Shown: positions 1 through 8,940 of the stretch, one piece after another | Numbering within the stretch: position 1 is the first letter of the stretch | Layout: every line of letters starts with the position of its first letter | Source: Bacteroidales bacterium UBA5429 | GTDB taxonomy: Bacteria > Bacteroidota > Bacteroidia > Bacteroidales > WCHB1-69 | Length of the DNA: 64,000 nt | Assembly: GCA_002427605.1 (NCBI GenBank) | Contig: DIRT01000037.1 | Coordinates: forward strand, 30,988 to 94,987 | Direction of reading: 5' to 3' | Made by a program: the position numbers and the translations under genes | Notes under the pieces: model-generated | Database searches by the model: none | What the model was told of the DNA's origin: nothing | What the model saw: only the letters and a program-made list of their open reading frames with translations

Positions 1-33
1 ATCAACAAGTTTGCTGATATAAAATCAAAAATT

Positions 34-510
34 ATGAAAAAGGTACTATTAATCAGTCTGTTACTTCTTGGCGTAATCACTTTGAATGCTCAGGCAACAA
101 AAAAGAAAGCGGATAGAAATACCGTAACAACAGAGGAATCTGTAGAGAAAAAACCGGAAATAACTTTTGAGAAAAAGGTTTATGATTATGGTCAGATCTA
201 TGTTGGCGATAATGGAGAGTCTTATTTTAAATTTAAAAATACTGGTAATGCAGATCTGATTTTGACTAATTGTAGTTCATCTTGTGGGTGTACAGTACCT
301 GAATGGCCTAAAGAACCAATTCCTCCCGGTGGAACTGCTGAGATTAAGGTGAAATATAATACCAACAGACAAGGAGCGATTAACAAACAAGTGTATGTGG
401 ACTCTAATACTGGTCAAAGAGTAATATTGACCATTACCGGTAATGTTAGTAAAAAGCCTACTGAAGCAGTACCTGAAAATTCAAATAATAACATGATACA
501 AACAAGATAA
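34..510 (+). CDS. Exported DUF1573 domain protein
   Basis: A 158-residue protein with an N-terminal signal peptide (MKK start, hydrophobic core, likely cleavage after LNAQA). It is followed by one DUF1573 domain: the phrase FEKKVYDYGQIYVGD starts the first strand, then FKNTGNADLIL, a Cys-rich SSSCGCT turn and a PIPPGG turn. This Ig-like/ASH-type fold is common in exported Bacteroidota proteins; its function is not established. The Ser/Asn-rich C-terminal tail after about residue 140 looks unstructured. A second DUF1573 gene follows 33 bases downstream on the same strand, so the two are probably co-transcribed paralogues. The ATG at 34 is the only start ahead of the signal peptide. Family assignment is strong; role unknown. 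Confidence 0.85.
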   Translation: MKKVLLISLLLLGVITLNAQATKKKADRNTVTTEESVEKKPEITFEKKVYDYGQIYVGDNGESYFKFKNTGNADLILTNCSSSCGCTVPEWPKEPIPPGGTAEIKVKYNTNRQGAINKQVYVDSNTGQRVILTITGNVSKKPTEAVPENSNNNMIQTR

Positions 511-543
511 GATATTTAATTCACTAAATAAGCTTAAATTTTT

Positions 544-933
544 ATGAAAAGAATAGTTTTGATATTGATTGCAGTTTTAACTACATCCTTTGCGATTGGG
601 CAAACGGCTACTAAAGTCAATGGTGCGGAGATTAAATTTGAATCTATGACCTGTGATTTTGGAACGTTAAAGGTGGGTGAAGTAAAGGTGGGTTATTATA
701 CATTTACGAATATTGGTAATAAACCCTTAATTTTGGATGATGTGAAAACATCTTGCGATTGTACAACTATCGAATATCCCAAAGCTCCTGTCATGCCCGG
801 TAAAACCGGAAAAATAAAGGTAACTTACACTGCGGAGGATCCGGGACAGATCAACAAATGGATTACCGTTTTCTCCAATGCAGAGTCTTATAGGGTGGTA
901 TTAAAAACAAAAGGAAAGGTTCTTTCGAATTAA
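544..933 (+). CDS. Exported DUF1573 domain protein (paralogue)
   Basis: A 129-residue protein with a signal peptide (MKRIVLILIAVL, probable cleavage after AIGQ) and a single DUF1573 domain covering nearly all of the mature chain: FESMTCDFGTLKVGE, FTNIGNKPLIL, the TSCDCTT turn and the PVMPGKTGKIKV turn all match the preceding gene. It is shorter because it lacks the Asn-rich tail of its neighbour. The two probably arose by tandem duplication. It ends only 21 bases before the tmRNA 5' end. A third member of the family lies at 61082-62173. No function is known beyond an exported Ig-like fold. Confidence 0.85.
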   Translation: MKRIVLILIAVLTTSFAIGQTATKVNGAEIKFESMTCDFGTLKVGEVKVGYYTFTNIGNKPLILDDVKTSCDCTTIEYPKAPVMPGKTGKIKVTYTAEDPGQINKWITVFSNAESYRVVLKTKGKVLSN

Positions 934-954
934 TAAGCGAACACTATATAACTA

Positions 955-1338
955 GGGGTCGTTTGGTTTTGACAGCTAGTTTGTAGATTTGTAAGCACGT
1001 CGGAGGTTGTGAGACGGTTCCGTTAAAAACTAACTCTCGTAGCCAATAAATGGCAACTCTTATGCAATCGCTGCTTAATTGTGGCGGTTCCGAAGCCTAA
1101 ACCAGGTTTAGAGCATCGGATGTTTCCCCGGAAGCATTGCCAATCTGCGTCCGGATCGAAGCATCGTAAAAGATTGGATAGCAAGTACCGGCTTCGCGGT
1201 ATGCGCGAAATAACAGAAGATAAGTGCAGCATAGTGTGCCTAAGCATGGTGTTGTGCCGACAAGTTTCTCTTAGGATAAACGTGTAGAAAGCATCTTTGC
1301 AGCAAGTTTGGACGCGGGTTCGACTCCCGCCGACTCCA
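955..1338 (+). ncRNA. ssrA: Transfer-messenger RNA (tmRNA)
   Basis: tmRNA rescues stalled ribosomes. The 5' end GGGGTCG pairs with CGACTCC at 1331-1337, forming the tRNA-like acceptor stem, and the T-arm GCGGGTTCGACTCCCGC lies just before it. The terminal CCA is not encoded (the genome reads ACA after CTCC). TTTGGTTTTGACAG near the 5' end is the usual tmRNA D-loop region. The resume frame at about 1052-1078 reads GGC AAC TCT TAT GCA ATC GCT GCT TAA, giving the tag GNSYAIAA, which ends in the expected ALAA-like degron. The exact resume codon is inferred. Confidence 0.93.
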
Positions 1339-1342
1339 CACT

Positions 1343-1375
1343 AAAAGTGAGGGCAATGTACCCTCACTTTTTTTA
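1343..1375. terminator. Bidirectional hairpin terminator between ssrA and the TlpA-like gene
   Basis: The arms AAAAGTGAGGG (1343-1353) and CCCTCACTTTT (1361-1371) form an 11-bp stem with a 7-base loop, followed by a T run on the plus strand and preceded by A residues that serve as a T tract on the minus strand. It overlaps the TAA stop (1373-1375) of the convergent minus-strand gene, so it can serve both transcripts. Confidence 0.85.
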
Positions 1376-2890
1376 TTCCTGAACCACTACCATAGCAGCT
1401 TGTATCTGTTTTTTAAACTCTTCCCAATCGGTTGGAGTGGCTAGGTCTGCAACAACAACTTCACCCAAAGGATTGATCAAAAAGTAGCGGGGAATCCATA
1501 GGGAACTACTCCCTAATAGGGTGTACAAATCTTGTTTGAGTGTCTTGTCGGCTAAAACATGATATCCTTTCAATCCGTAGTGTGAAATATACTTTTTCCA
1601 ACGCTCCCGGTCGGGAGAACGCTCTAATGCGATATACAAAGAACTAATCTGTTGTGAACTTAACCAGGCATCAACCTTCTCTTTATGCTCAAATTCTGCA
1701 ATGCAATCGGGACACCAGGAAGCCCAAACATCCACTAACAGATACTTACCCCAAAAGAGATTTCTGATCTGCTGAAACTGTGTAATAGGAGACTCATCAT
1801 CTAAGATAACTGCTTGATTGGAAGCTAAATCTGCTTTTTTGCTGTTGAATTTCTCAATTTGTGGTATTTTTTCATTAACTAACAGTTGATAAGAGAGATA
1901 ACCCTCCAATTTTGGATAGTTTTTTTCAAGTTCTTTGAAAAGTGTAATCGTCTCTGTATCAAGTCGTACTGACTTGTCAGAAAGATATTGCAAAGCATAG
2001 ATAGGGTAGAGGTCGGGATTAATCAACGGTTTGATGTGAGTCAACACCCAGGTTTGTCCTGCCGATTGGCGTAGCGCTTCATCATATTCAGCCCGATTTT
2101 GATCGATCAGTTGATAAAGTGCCTCATTGATGTAATCTTCAAAATGGTTACTCCATTGCAATTCTGCTGATGTGGTTGAAAATGAATTAGTTAACTCCTC
2201 TTTATGTCGCAACCATAATTCCCTTTCCTCAGCCAACTCCTCCTTTTGCGTCACCTTCAAATTCTGATTAATCAACTCCAATCCCTGATAGGCGTACCAA
2301 TAAGAGATATATTGCGTTGCAAAATTCAAAAAAGAAGCATCAATCTCTACATTTTCATAAAAATTCACAAATGGCTCCAGTTCCCGGGTTATCTCATCAC
2401 CTAAATGCTCCATAAAAGAATCTGCAGGACCTTGATAATTTAATTTAGTTTCGGTAGAATTAGTACGTGTAAACTGCACGAAATCAAGAAATTGCATTAT
2501 TCCTTTCCAGTTTTTACCTTTAAAATTTGTGACGCTCAATTCTTTTTGTTCGGGGTTGTTTTTTAATTCTATTTTATATTTTTCTGGAGAAGAAATAAAA
2601 AGGGGGGAGGACACGTATCGGGACTCGCCACTGCCCAGCTCAAATTGAAATACCTGTCCTCTCGGATGGGGCGTGGTGTAGATATAACGCCCTTTGCTAT
2701 CAGGGTACAAGGTGTCGCCCGGCACATCAGAAATGGAAGCGATATTAGGAGCACGGTAAACAATCAGCGGCTGTTCTGACTCAACTTCCGGGATTAAAAT
2801 AGAGATGGTAACCTTTTTTTTGTTGGAACAGCTCATCATCAATACTCCTAAAATGAGCAGACTCCAAATCATAATTCCTCTTTTATTCAT
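1373..2890 (-). CDS. TlpA-like thioredoxin-fold lipoprotein
   Basis: A 505-residue lipoprotein counted from the ATG at 2890; the longer frame from 2932 only adds a second hydrophobic stretch before MNKRGIM and is less likely. The signal ends in the lipobox LMMSC (Cys21). The N-terminal 350 residues are a poorly conserved helical/beta region of the kind found before TlpA domains in Bacteroidota. The C-terminal domain has DVWASWCPDC with redox cysteines at about 393 and 396 and an IPRYFLINPLG cis-Pro loop, typical of TlpA/ResA periplasmic thiol-disulfide oxidoreductases. The gene is monocistronic and ends in a terminator shared with ssrA. The substrate cannot be deduced. Confidence 0.85.
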   Translation of the reverse strand: MNKRGIMIWSLLILGVLMMSCSNKKKVTISILIPEVESEQPLIVYRAPNIASISDVPGDTLYPDSKGRYIYTTPHPRGQVFQFELGSGESRYVSSPLFISSPEKYKIELKNNPEQKELSVTNFKGKNWKGIMQFLDFVQFTRTNSTETKLNYQGPADSFMEHLGDEITRELEPFVNFYENVEIDASFLNFATQYISYWYAYQGLELINQNLKVTQKEELAEERELWLRHKEELTNSFSTTSAELQWSNHFEDYINEALYQLIDQNRAEYDEALRQSAGQTWVLTHIKPLINPDLYPIYALQYLSDKSVRLDTETITLFKELEKNYPKLEGYLSYQLLVNEKIPQIEKFNSKKADLASNQAVILDDESPITQFQQIRNLFWGKYLLVDVWASWCPDCIAEFEHKEKVDAWLSSQQISSLYIALERSPDRERWKKYISHYGLKGYHVLADKTLKQDLYTLLGSSSLWIPRYFLINPLGEVVVADLATPTDWEEFKKQIQAAMVVVQE

Positions 2891-2920
2891 AAATGATACA
2901 GTTAAGCAGGTAATTGAAAA

Positions 2921-2944
2921 TAGAAAGTACAACCTACAAAATTA
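2921..2944 (-). promoter_or_regulatory. Promoter of the TlpA-like gene
   Basis: On the minus strand a -7 box TAATTTTG (2937-2944) is followed directly by TAGGTTGTACTTTC. The same initially transcribed sequence follows the -7 boxes of rmuC and the pigment cluster. No clear -33 TTTG is seen. Confidence 0.5.
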
Positions 2945-2982
2945 TATATTTTTTTGATATGAAGTGCTGTTTGATTTTGGAG

Positions 2983-3061
2983 TTTTTTCTTCTTCCTTTA
3001 TGAAATAAAAAAAAAGGGGGGCAGGAAATTCATCGTACAAATAAAAAGTTTACCCCCACTC
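2983..3061 (+). repeat. Intergenic repeat copy 1 (G6CAG...CCCCACTC family)
   Basis: This copy contains a T/C-rich lead-in, GAAATA followed by A9, GGGGGGCAG starting at 3016, and CCCCACTC ending at 3061, with 46 bases from first G to last C. The lead-in and G-run are almost identical over about 40 bases to copy 2 (36377-36458). The G and C runs could pair. It lies between divergent genes. Confidence 0.7.
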
Positions 3062-3080
3062 GCATATTAAAAACTTTATT

Positions 3081-3088
3081 TATCTTTG
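3081..3088 (+). promoter_or_regulatory. Putative -7 box of the type IIG gene
   Basis: TATCTTTG matches the Bacteroidota TAnnTTTG -7 consensus and lies 83 bases before the ATG at 3172. There is no good -33 element at 19-22 bases upstream. Confidence 0.45.
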
Positions 3089-3171
3089 TCGTGCCTTTTT
3101 GTTTCATAAAACCCCAAAAGCTCAAAATGACTCAATTTAACTTATAACTAACTTCATAAAAATAACTGACA

Positions 3172-6100
3172 ATGACCTTAAAAGAACTCAAACCGCGAAA
3201 AGCACTTAATAAAGCTTTCTTAAAAGTAAAACCGAATAGGAGTGAAATTGAGCTTTTTAAGACCCATCTCATCACATTGCTCGATAGAATTAACGATTCA
3301 GAAAGCGAGGAGTTTCATAAGAACCTGATTTCAGACTTTCTTAAAGATACATACTACAAACAAAATCATTTCATCAATACCAAAGGTCGCAATGACCTGG
3401 TGATTCATAATGGACCCAATGCAAATTCAACAGTAGGAGTAATCATTGAAGCAAAGAAACCAACCAATAAAACTGAAATGGTTACTACTCAAAATCTGAA
3501 TGTTAAAGCTTTTCAGGAATTGGTATTGTACTACTTACGTGAAAGAATTACAGATAAAAACTTGGAAGTCAAGCATTTGATAGTTACTAATGTCAACGAA
3601 TGGTTCATTTTTGACGCTACAACCTTTGATAGGCTTTTTGCTCAAAATAAGAAGTTTGTTCAGCAATTCACTGATTTTGAAGCCGGACGATTAGCGGATA
3701 CAACTACCGATTTTTTCTATAAGCAAATTGCAGAACCCTTTATTGAGAGTATCACTTCTGAAATTGAATTTGCATACTTTAATTTTCAGGATTATCAAAA
3801 AGTTATACGTAATCCTGAAAAAACTGACGACAATTCACTGATAGCTCTATTTAAACTGCTTTCACCCGAACATCTTTTAAAACTTCCTTTTGCCAACGAC
3901 AGTAATACTCTCGACAAAAAATTTTACGGCGAATTGCTACATATTATTGGACTGACTGAAACTAAAAAGGGAGGTAAAAAACTGATTGAACGGAATAAAG
4001 TAGGTGAGAGACACACAGGAACCATTCTTGAAGATACGATTATTCAATTGGATAGCTTAGACAAACTGAGCAGACTTGAAAAGCCAAGTCTATTCGGAAA
4101 AACAGAGGAGGAACGACTTTTCAATGTTGCATTGGAGCTTTCTATCACCTGGATGAACCGTATTTTGTTCCTAAAATTACTAGAAGCTCAGCTGATTACC
4201 TACAATAAAGGCGACCAATCTCACTCCTTTATCAATTTCGATAAAATCAAAAGTTTTGATGATCTCAATACGCTCTTTTTTCAAGTTTTAGCTCGAAAAC
4301 ATGAAAGTCGAAACCAAGATGTCCAAAAAGCTTTTGAGAAAGTTCCCTATCTCAACTCCTCACTCTTTGAGCCAACAGATTTGGAACATTCAATGTTCTT
4401 GATCAGCAATTTAAGTGATGATAAATCGATACCTATTTTTTCGCAAACTGTTCTGAAAGATGAACATGGAAAGAAAATAACAGGGAATTTAAATACACTC
4501 GAATATCTATTTTCATTTTTGGATGCTTATGATTTTGGTGCAGAAGGTGGGGAGGAAATTCAAGAAGAGAACAAAACATTGATTAATGCCTCAGTTCTCG
4601 GTTTAATTTTTGAGAAAATAAATGGCTATAAAGATGGCTCCTTTTTTACTCCGGGTTTCATTACAATGTATATGTGTCGTGAAACAATTCGTAAAGCAGT
4701 TGTACAGAAGTTTAGCCAGGAGTTTCCTGATTATAAGATTAATAGGATTGAGGATATCTACGATTTGATACCACAAAAAATATCCAGAAAAAAAGCCAAT
4801 AAGGTTATTAATTCCTTAAAAATATGCGATCCTGCGGTAGGTTCAGGACATTTTTTAGTGAGTGCACTGAATGAACTCATTGCAATAAAAAATGATTTAA
4901 AAATTTTGGAAGATCGCGAAGGAAAATCGCTACATCGTTATGAAGTAGAAGTGGTTAATGATGAGTTGATTGTAACCGATGAAGAGGGGGAACTCTTTGA
5001 ATATAATCCCAATAATAAAGAGAGTCAACGCGTACAGGAAACGCTGTTCCACGTAAAACAAACCATCATTGAAAATTGTCTTTTTGGGGTAGATATTAAT
5101 CCCAATTCAGTCAAAATTTGCCGGTTACGCCTTTGGATAGAGTTATTAAAAAACGCGTACTACAAAAACAAGATTGAGCTGGAAACTCTGCCCAATATTG
5201 ACATTAATATCAAATGTGGAAACTCCTTAGTAAGTCGATTTGGCATAGATGCTGATTTAAAACAAGCTTTAAAGAGAAGCAAATGGACAATAAATAGTTA
5301 TCGTTTAGCCGTATCTACTTACCGAAATGCTGAAAATAAGGAGCAGAAAAGGGAGATGGAACGACTGATTGATGAGATTAAGAATAATTTTAGGGTAGAG
5401 ATCACTAACAATGATCCTAAAAAAACACGATTATCAAAATTAGCTTATGAACTGTATAACCGTTTTACGGGGAGTATGCTTTTTGAACCCGAAATACCTT
5501 ACGGGAGTAATGTGGAAAAAAGACGAAAGGATGAACAGTGTAAAATAGAGGATGAAATAACTAAGCTACAGAAGGAGATTGATGAAATTGAAAGTAATAA
5601 GATTTATGAAAATGCTTTTGAGTGGCGTTTCGAATTTCCTGAAGTATTGAATAATGATGGCGATTTTGAAGGTTTTGATGTAGTGATTGGTAATCCGCCG
5701 TATGTTGATTTAAAGGAATTAGATAATGATCTGGTTAAGTTTATTTTTACTCATTATAATACATCTTCGAATCGTGTAAACTTATACTCCACTTTTGTAG
5801 AAAAAGCTTATTCGCTCCTAAAACCGGAAGGTTATTTCTCTTTTATTATTCCGAATTCTATTTTAATGGGTTCGTCATATCAAAATCTAAGAAACCTTAT
5901 AAAGAAAGAGATTTATGGTATAGTAAAGCTTCCGGAGAAAGTTTTTGAGGATGCAATAGTGGAAACGGTAATTATTGAGTTTAAGAAAAATAGCAAATTT
6001 GAAACTTGTCAAACATTGATTTATAAAAAAGATGAGAAAGTAATTCAACTTGACCCAACCCTAAAACAGATGGTTTCTAAGAAATCTTGGGAAATTTATA

Positions 6101-6834
6101 ATGAACCAAAATTCAATATTTACATTTCTGATAAAATAATAAAACCTCTGATGAAAATTCACGGTAAGGGGAAGAAATTAGGAGAAATAGCTGATTTTAC
6201 TCTTGGTATTACACCATATGACAAGTACAAAGGACATTCAAAAGAACTTATTGAAAACAAAGAGTTCCATTCAGATGTAAAATTATCAGATGAATATAAG
6301 CCACTGATCAAGGGTGAAAATATAGTTCATTATTACGTTGATGAAACAGTAAATAGCTACATCAAATATGGGTCTTGGTTGGGTGCACCAAGAGAGGAAA
6401 GGTTTTTTACCGAACCAAGAGTGATTGTCCGACAAATAGTTTCAGGTAAACCCCCGAAGATTTATGCGGGTTACACGGATAAGCCACTATATTTTACTCA
6501 AATTGGTTTTTCTATAATTCCCAAATCATATATTACTGTTTTTGAATTAACAGCTTTACTTAATAGTAAGTTGATGAATTTTTATCATAAGTATTTGTTT
6601 TTGGATATTGAAAAAGAACTGTTTCAAAAAATTTTGATTGAAAATTGTAAGCTTTTTCCCTGCAAATCTTTTAAAAATAGTGATTTAGTAAAGAAAATAG
6701 TTGAACAAATTATAGAAATAAAGTCAACTAATGCTGAAGCTGATACAACAGATCTTGAAAACCAAATAGATCAATTGGTTTATGAATTGTATGGTTTGAC
6801 AGAGGAAGAAATAAAAATTATAGAGAATAGCTAA
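3172..6834 (+). CDS. Type IIG restriction-modification enzyme (single-chain nuclease, methyltransferase, specificity)
   Basis: A 1220-residue protein of the Eco57I-like class. The N-terminus carries a PD-(D/E)xK nuclease pattern: Asp75 in KGRNDLVI and Glu93-x-Lys95 in VIIEAKK. The central N6-adenine methyltransferase has the SAM-binding motif DPAVGSGHFL (from about 553) and catalytic NPPY (841-844). The C-terminal third, after about residue 1000, has a TaqI-like target-recognition region (KLGEIADFTLGITPY) and an ELTALLNSKLMNFYHK helix typical of specificity domains. All modules are intact, so it is probably an active defence enzyme cutting and methylating DNA alone. It stands without partner genes, with an intergenic repeat upstream, consistent with horizontal gain. 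The recognition site cannot be read from sequence. Confidence 0.9.
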   Translation: MTLKELKPRKALNKAFLKVKPNRSEIELFKTHLITLLDRINDSESEEFHKNLISDFLKDTYYKQNHFINTKGRNDLVIHNGPNANSTVGVIIEAKKPTNKTEMVTTQNLNVKAFQELVLYYLRERITDKNLEVKHLIVTNVNEWFIFDATTFDRLFAQNKKFVQQFTDFEAGRLADTTTDFFYKQIAEPFIESITSEIEFAYFNFQDYQKVIRNPEKTDDNSLIALFKLLSPEHLLKLPFANDSNTLDKKFYGELLHIIGLTETKKGGKKLIERNKVGERHTGTILEDTIIQLDSLDKLSRLEKPSLFGKTEEERLFNVALELSITWMNRILFLKLLEAQLITYNKGDQSHSFINFDKIKSFDDLNTLFFQVLARKHESRNQDVQKAFEKVPYLNSSLFEPTDLEHSMFLISNLSDDKSIPIFSQTVLKDEHGKKITGNLNTLEYLFSFLDAYDFGAEGGEEIQEENKTLINASVLGLIFEKINGYKDGSFFTPGFITMYMCRETIRKAVVQKFSQEFPDYKINRIEDIYDLIPQKISRKKANKVINSLKICDPAVGSGHFLVSALNELIAIKNDLKILEDREGKSLHRYEVEVVNDELIVTDEEGELFEYNPNNKESQRVQETLFHVKQTIIENCLFGVDINPNSVKICRLRLWIELLKNAYYKNKIELETLPNIDINIKCGNSLVSRFGIDADLKQALKRSKWTINSYRLAVSTYRNAENKEQKREMERLIDEIKNNFRVEITNNDPKKTRLSKLAYELYNRFTGSMLFEPEIPYGSNVEKRRKDEQCKIEDEITKLQKEIDEIESNKIYENAFEWRFEFPEVLNNDGDFEGFDVVIGNPPYVDLKELDNDLVKFIFTHYNTSSNRVNLYSTFVEKAYSLLKPEGYFSFIIPNSILMGSSYQNLRNLIKKEIYGIVKLPEKVFEDAIVETVIIEFKKNSKFETCQTLIYKKDEKVIQLDPTLKQMVSKKSWEIYNEPKFNIYISDKIIKPLMKIHGKGKKLGEIADFTLGITPYDKYKGHSKELIENKEFHSDVKLSDEYKPLIKGENIVHYYVDETVNSYIKYGSWLGAPREERFFTEPRVIVRQIVSGKPPKIYAGYTDKPLYFTQIGFSIIPKSYITVFELTALLNSKLMNFYHKYLFLDIEKELFQKILIENCKLFPCKSFKNSDLVKKIVEQIIEIKSTNAEADTTDLENQIDQLVYELYGLTEEEIKIIENS

Positions 6835-6854
6835 ATTAGTGTAATTTTTACAAG

Positions 6855-6884
6855 TTGTTAATCCGGATTTTATCTGTACCTTTG
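6855..6884 (+). promoter_or_regulatory. Promoter of rmuC
   Basis: TTG at 6855-6857 and TACCTTTG at 6877-6884 are separated by 19 bases, a good match to the Bacteroidota -33/-7 arrangement. The sequence after it (CAAGTTGTACTTTCC) resembles that of two other promoters in the window. Confidence 0.65.
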
Positions 6885-6918
6885 CAAGTTGTACTTTCCA
6901 TTAAATTTTTGAACCATT

Positions 6919-8292
6919 ATGACACTGACCATTTTAGCTATTGTAATTATCCTGTTGATAATTGTGAATATAATTATTACTTTCTCGAAAAAGGGAAAGG
7001 ATGAGGTGAATCCGCAAATTAAGAATCTGGAAGATTCGATGATTAAGTTTGATGCTACTTTGGAGAAGATAGACAAACTGGTTAAGGATGAATTCCAAAG
7101 AAACAGGACGGAAACCCACGATATTACTCAGAAAAATCGCGAGGAACTTTCGAAAAGTTTGAAGTTGTTTGGGGATCAGTTTACCGAAAACACAAAGGAG
7201 TTGAAGGAGTTGCTGAGACTCAATTTTGGAGAGTTTTCAAAACGACAAGTTGAAATCAGTGAGCAAACGACAAAGCAAACCAAAGAGATCAAACAGTCGG
7301 TTGAAACGGAGTTGAAGAATATTCGGGAAGATAATACCAAACAGCTGAACGAAATGAGAAATACTGTTGATGAAAAATTGCAAAAAACCTTGAATGAGCG
7401 GTTAAGTCAATCGTTTGAAACCGTAGGAAAGCAATTGCAGGCTGTTCAGGAAGGATTGGGAGAGATGAAAAACCTCGCAACCGATGTGGGTAGTTTGAAA
7501 CGGGTGTTGAGTAATGTCAAGATGCGTGGTGGGATTGGAGAAATTCAGTTGGAGATGCTATTGGAGCAAATTCTGGCTCCGGATCAATATGAAGCTAATG
7601 TAAAAACCAAAGCAAACAGCGATAATGTTGTAGAGTTTGCCATTAAACTGCCGGGTCGGGACGAAACAGCACCCAATGTGTGGTTGCCGATTGATGCCAA
7701 ATTCCCTAAAGATCGATATGAACAGTTGCAAGATGCTTACGACGATGGAGATCCTGCTCATATTCAAGCTGCGCAGAAAAGTTTGGAAGATACCATCAAA
7801 AGTATGGCTAAAGATATCAGTGATAAATACTTGGATCCGCCCAACACAACTGATTTTGGAATTATGTTTTTACCGTTTGAAGGAATCTATGCTGAAGTGG
7901 TGCGTAAAGCAGCTTTACTGGAAGATTTGCAAAGAAATTATAAGGTGATTGTAACCGGTCCGACTACTCTGGCAGCGATTTTGAATAGTTTACAAATGGG
8001 ATTCAAGACGTTGGCTATTCAGAAAAGAAGTAGTGAAGTTTGGCAAGTTTTGGGAGCAGTGAAAAAAGAGTTTGATAACTTTGGTGGGTTAATTGAAAAA
8101 GCGCAAAAGAATATTCAGACAGGTCTTAATCAGTTGGATACACTGGCAGGTACAAGAACTAGGGCTATTCAACGAAAATTGAGAAATGTTGAGTCTTTGA
8201 GTGAAGGTGAAGCCCAAGCTATACTTTCTCTTCCGGATTCCGTTTTATTGGATGATGATGAAGAAGAATACGAAGAAGAAAATGAATTATAA
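6919..8292 (+). CDS. rmuC: DNA recombination protein RmuC
   Basis: A 457-residue protein. One N-terminal transmembrane helix (about residues 3-23) is followed by a long Lys/Glu/Gln-rich coiled coil (about 30-190) and the conserved RmuC nuclease-like domain, with MRGGIGEIQLEMLLEQIL, LPIDAKFPKDRYEQL and the FLPFEGIYAEVV stretch. RmuC limits DNA rearrangement at inverted repeats in E. coli; the fold is related to restriction-endonuclease-like proteins. The C-terminal tail is very acidic (DDDEEEYEEENEL). It has its own promoter and is followed 20 bases later by a small gene, probably co-transcribed. Length and domain order are normal for the family. Confidence 0.93.
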   Translation: MTLTILAIVIILLIIVNIIITFSKKGKDEVNPQIKNLEDSMIKFDATLEKIDKLVKDEFQRNRTETHDITQKNREELSKSLKLFGDQFTENTKELKELLRLNFGEFSKRQVEISEQTTKQTKEIKQSVETELKNIREDNTKQLNEMRNTVDEKLQKTLNERLSQSFETVGKQLQAVQEGLGEMKNLATDVGSLKRVLSNVKMRGGIGEIQLEMLLEQILAPDQYEANVKTKANSDNVVEFAIKLPGRDETAPNVWLPIDAKFPKDRYEQLQDAYDDGDPAHIQAAQKSLEDTIKSMAKDISDKYLDPPNTTDFGIMFLPFEGIYAEVVRKAALLEDLQRNYKVIVTGPTTLAAILNSLQMGFKTLAIQKRSSEVWQVLGAVKKEFDNFGGLIEKAQKNIQTGLNQLDTLAGTRTRAIQRKLRNVESLSEGEAQAILSLPDSVLLDDDEEEYEEENEL

Positions 8293-8312
8293 AAGCAAAT
8301 AATAAGTAAAAG

Positions 8313-8711
8313 ATGAGTACAAAAAGAGTTTCCCCCCAGTGGATTAATAAATTAGAAGCTAACGAAATTTTTGTTTTTGGAAGTAATTTAGAGGGAATGC
8401 ATGGCGGTGGTGCAGCTGCAGTAGCCAGGAAGTGGGGAGCGATTTGGGGACAAGGGGTTGGGCTACAAGGACAAACCTACGCTATTCCGACCATGCAAGG
8501 TGGAGTTGAAACGATTAAACCCTATGTGGATGAGTTTTTAGCTTTTGCAAAATCACATCCGGAGCTCAAGTTTTTGGTAACGGAAATAGGCTGTGGTATT
8601 GCAGGTTTTACAGTACAAGAGATTGCCCCTTTGTTCAAAGCAGCACTGGATGAAAATATTGAAAATGTTTATCTACCTCAGCGCTTTTACGAGGTGTTGA
8701 GTCCGATGTAA
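8313..8711 (+). CDS. A1S_2505-like (macro-fold-like) small protein
   Basis: A 132-residue soluble protein without signal peptide. NEIFVFGSNLEGMHGGGAAAVARKWGAIWGQGVGLQGQTYAIPT closely resembles the family annotated A1S_2505 phage-related non-structural protein, whose Gly-rich loops look like a nucleotide/ADP-ribose-binding macro-type fold; TEIGCGIAGF and IAPLF further down fit the second ligand loop. It sits 20 bases after rmuC and probably shares its transcript. Such proteins occur in both phages and bacterial chromosomes; the substrate is unknown. Family resemblance is from memory of the motif, so the name is moderately supported. Confidence 0.65.
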   Translation: MSTKRVSPQWINKLEANEIFVFGSNLEGMHGGGAAAVARKWGAIWGQGVGLQGQTYAIPTMQGGVETIKPYVDEFLAFAKSHPELKFLVTEIGCGIAGFTVQEIAPLFKAALDENIENVYLPQRFYEVLSPM

Positions 8712-8772
8712 TAAACGATAGTATCCTGTGCAAACAGAATAATTGGTGCTTTCCTCAAAGCGTGTAATGTTA

Positions 8773-8827
8773 GAGTGGGGAAAGGGGACAACAAAAGAGT
8801 AATTCCTATGCTGCCCCCCTTTTATTT
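8773..8827 (-). repeat. Intergenic repeat copy 3 (G6CAG...CCCCACTC family)
   Basis: Read on the minus strand: AAATAAAA, GGGGGGCAG (8819-8811), then about 30 bases and CCCCACTC (8780-8773). The span of 47 bases matches copies 1 and 2. It lies in the gap between convergent genes. The rest of 8712-8940 is AT-rich with short AAGAAAT-like reiterations and no gene. Confidence 0.65.
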
Positions 8828-8940
8828 AAAATACCAAATAAGAAATAAGAAATTAGAAATATGAAGTAAATCTATTACTAAGTGTAAATAGCTGATAGTT
8901 AGATAGTACTAAATTCTAAATTTGCTATCCGGTTGAGGTA

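Noticed and set aside
1023..1287. Open frames of 74 and 68 codons on both strands
   Set aside because: They lie wholly inside the tmRNA gene, have no family resemblance and no leader.
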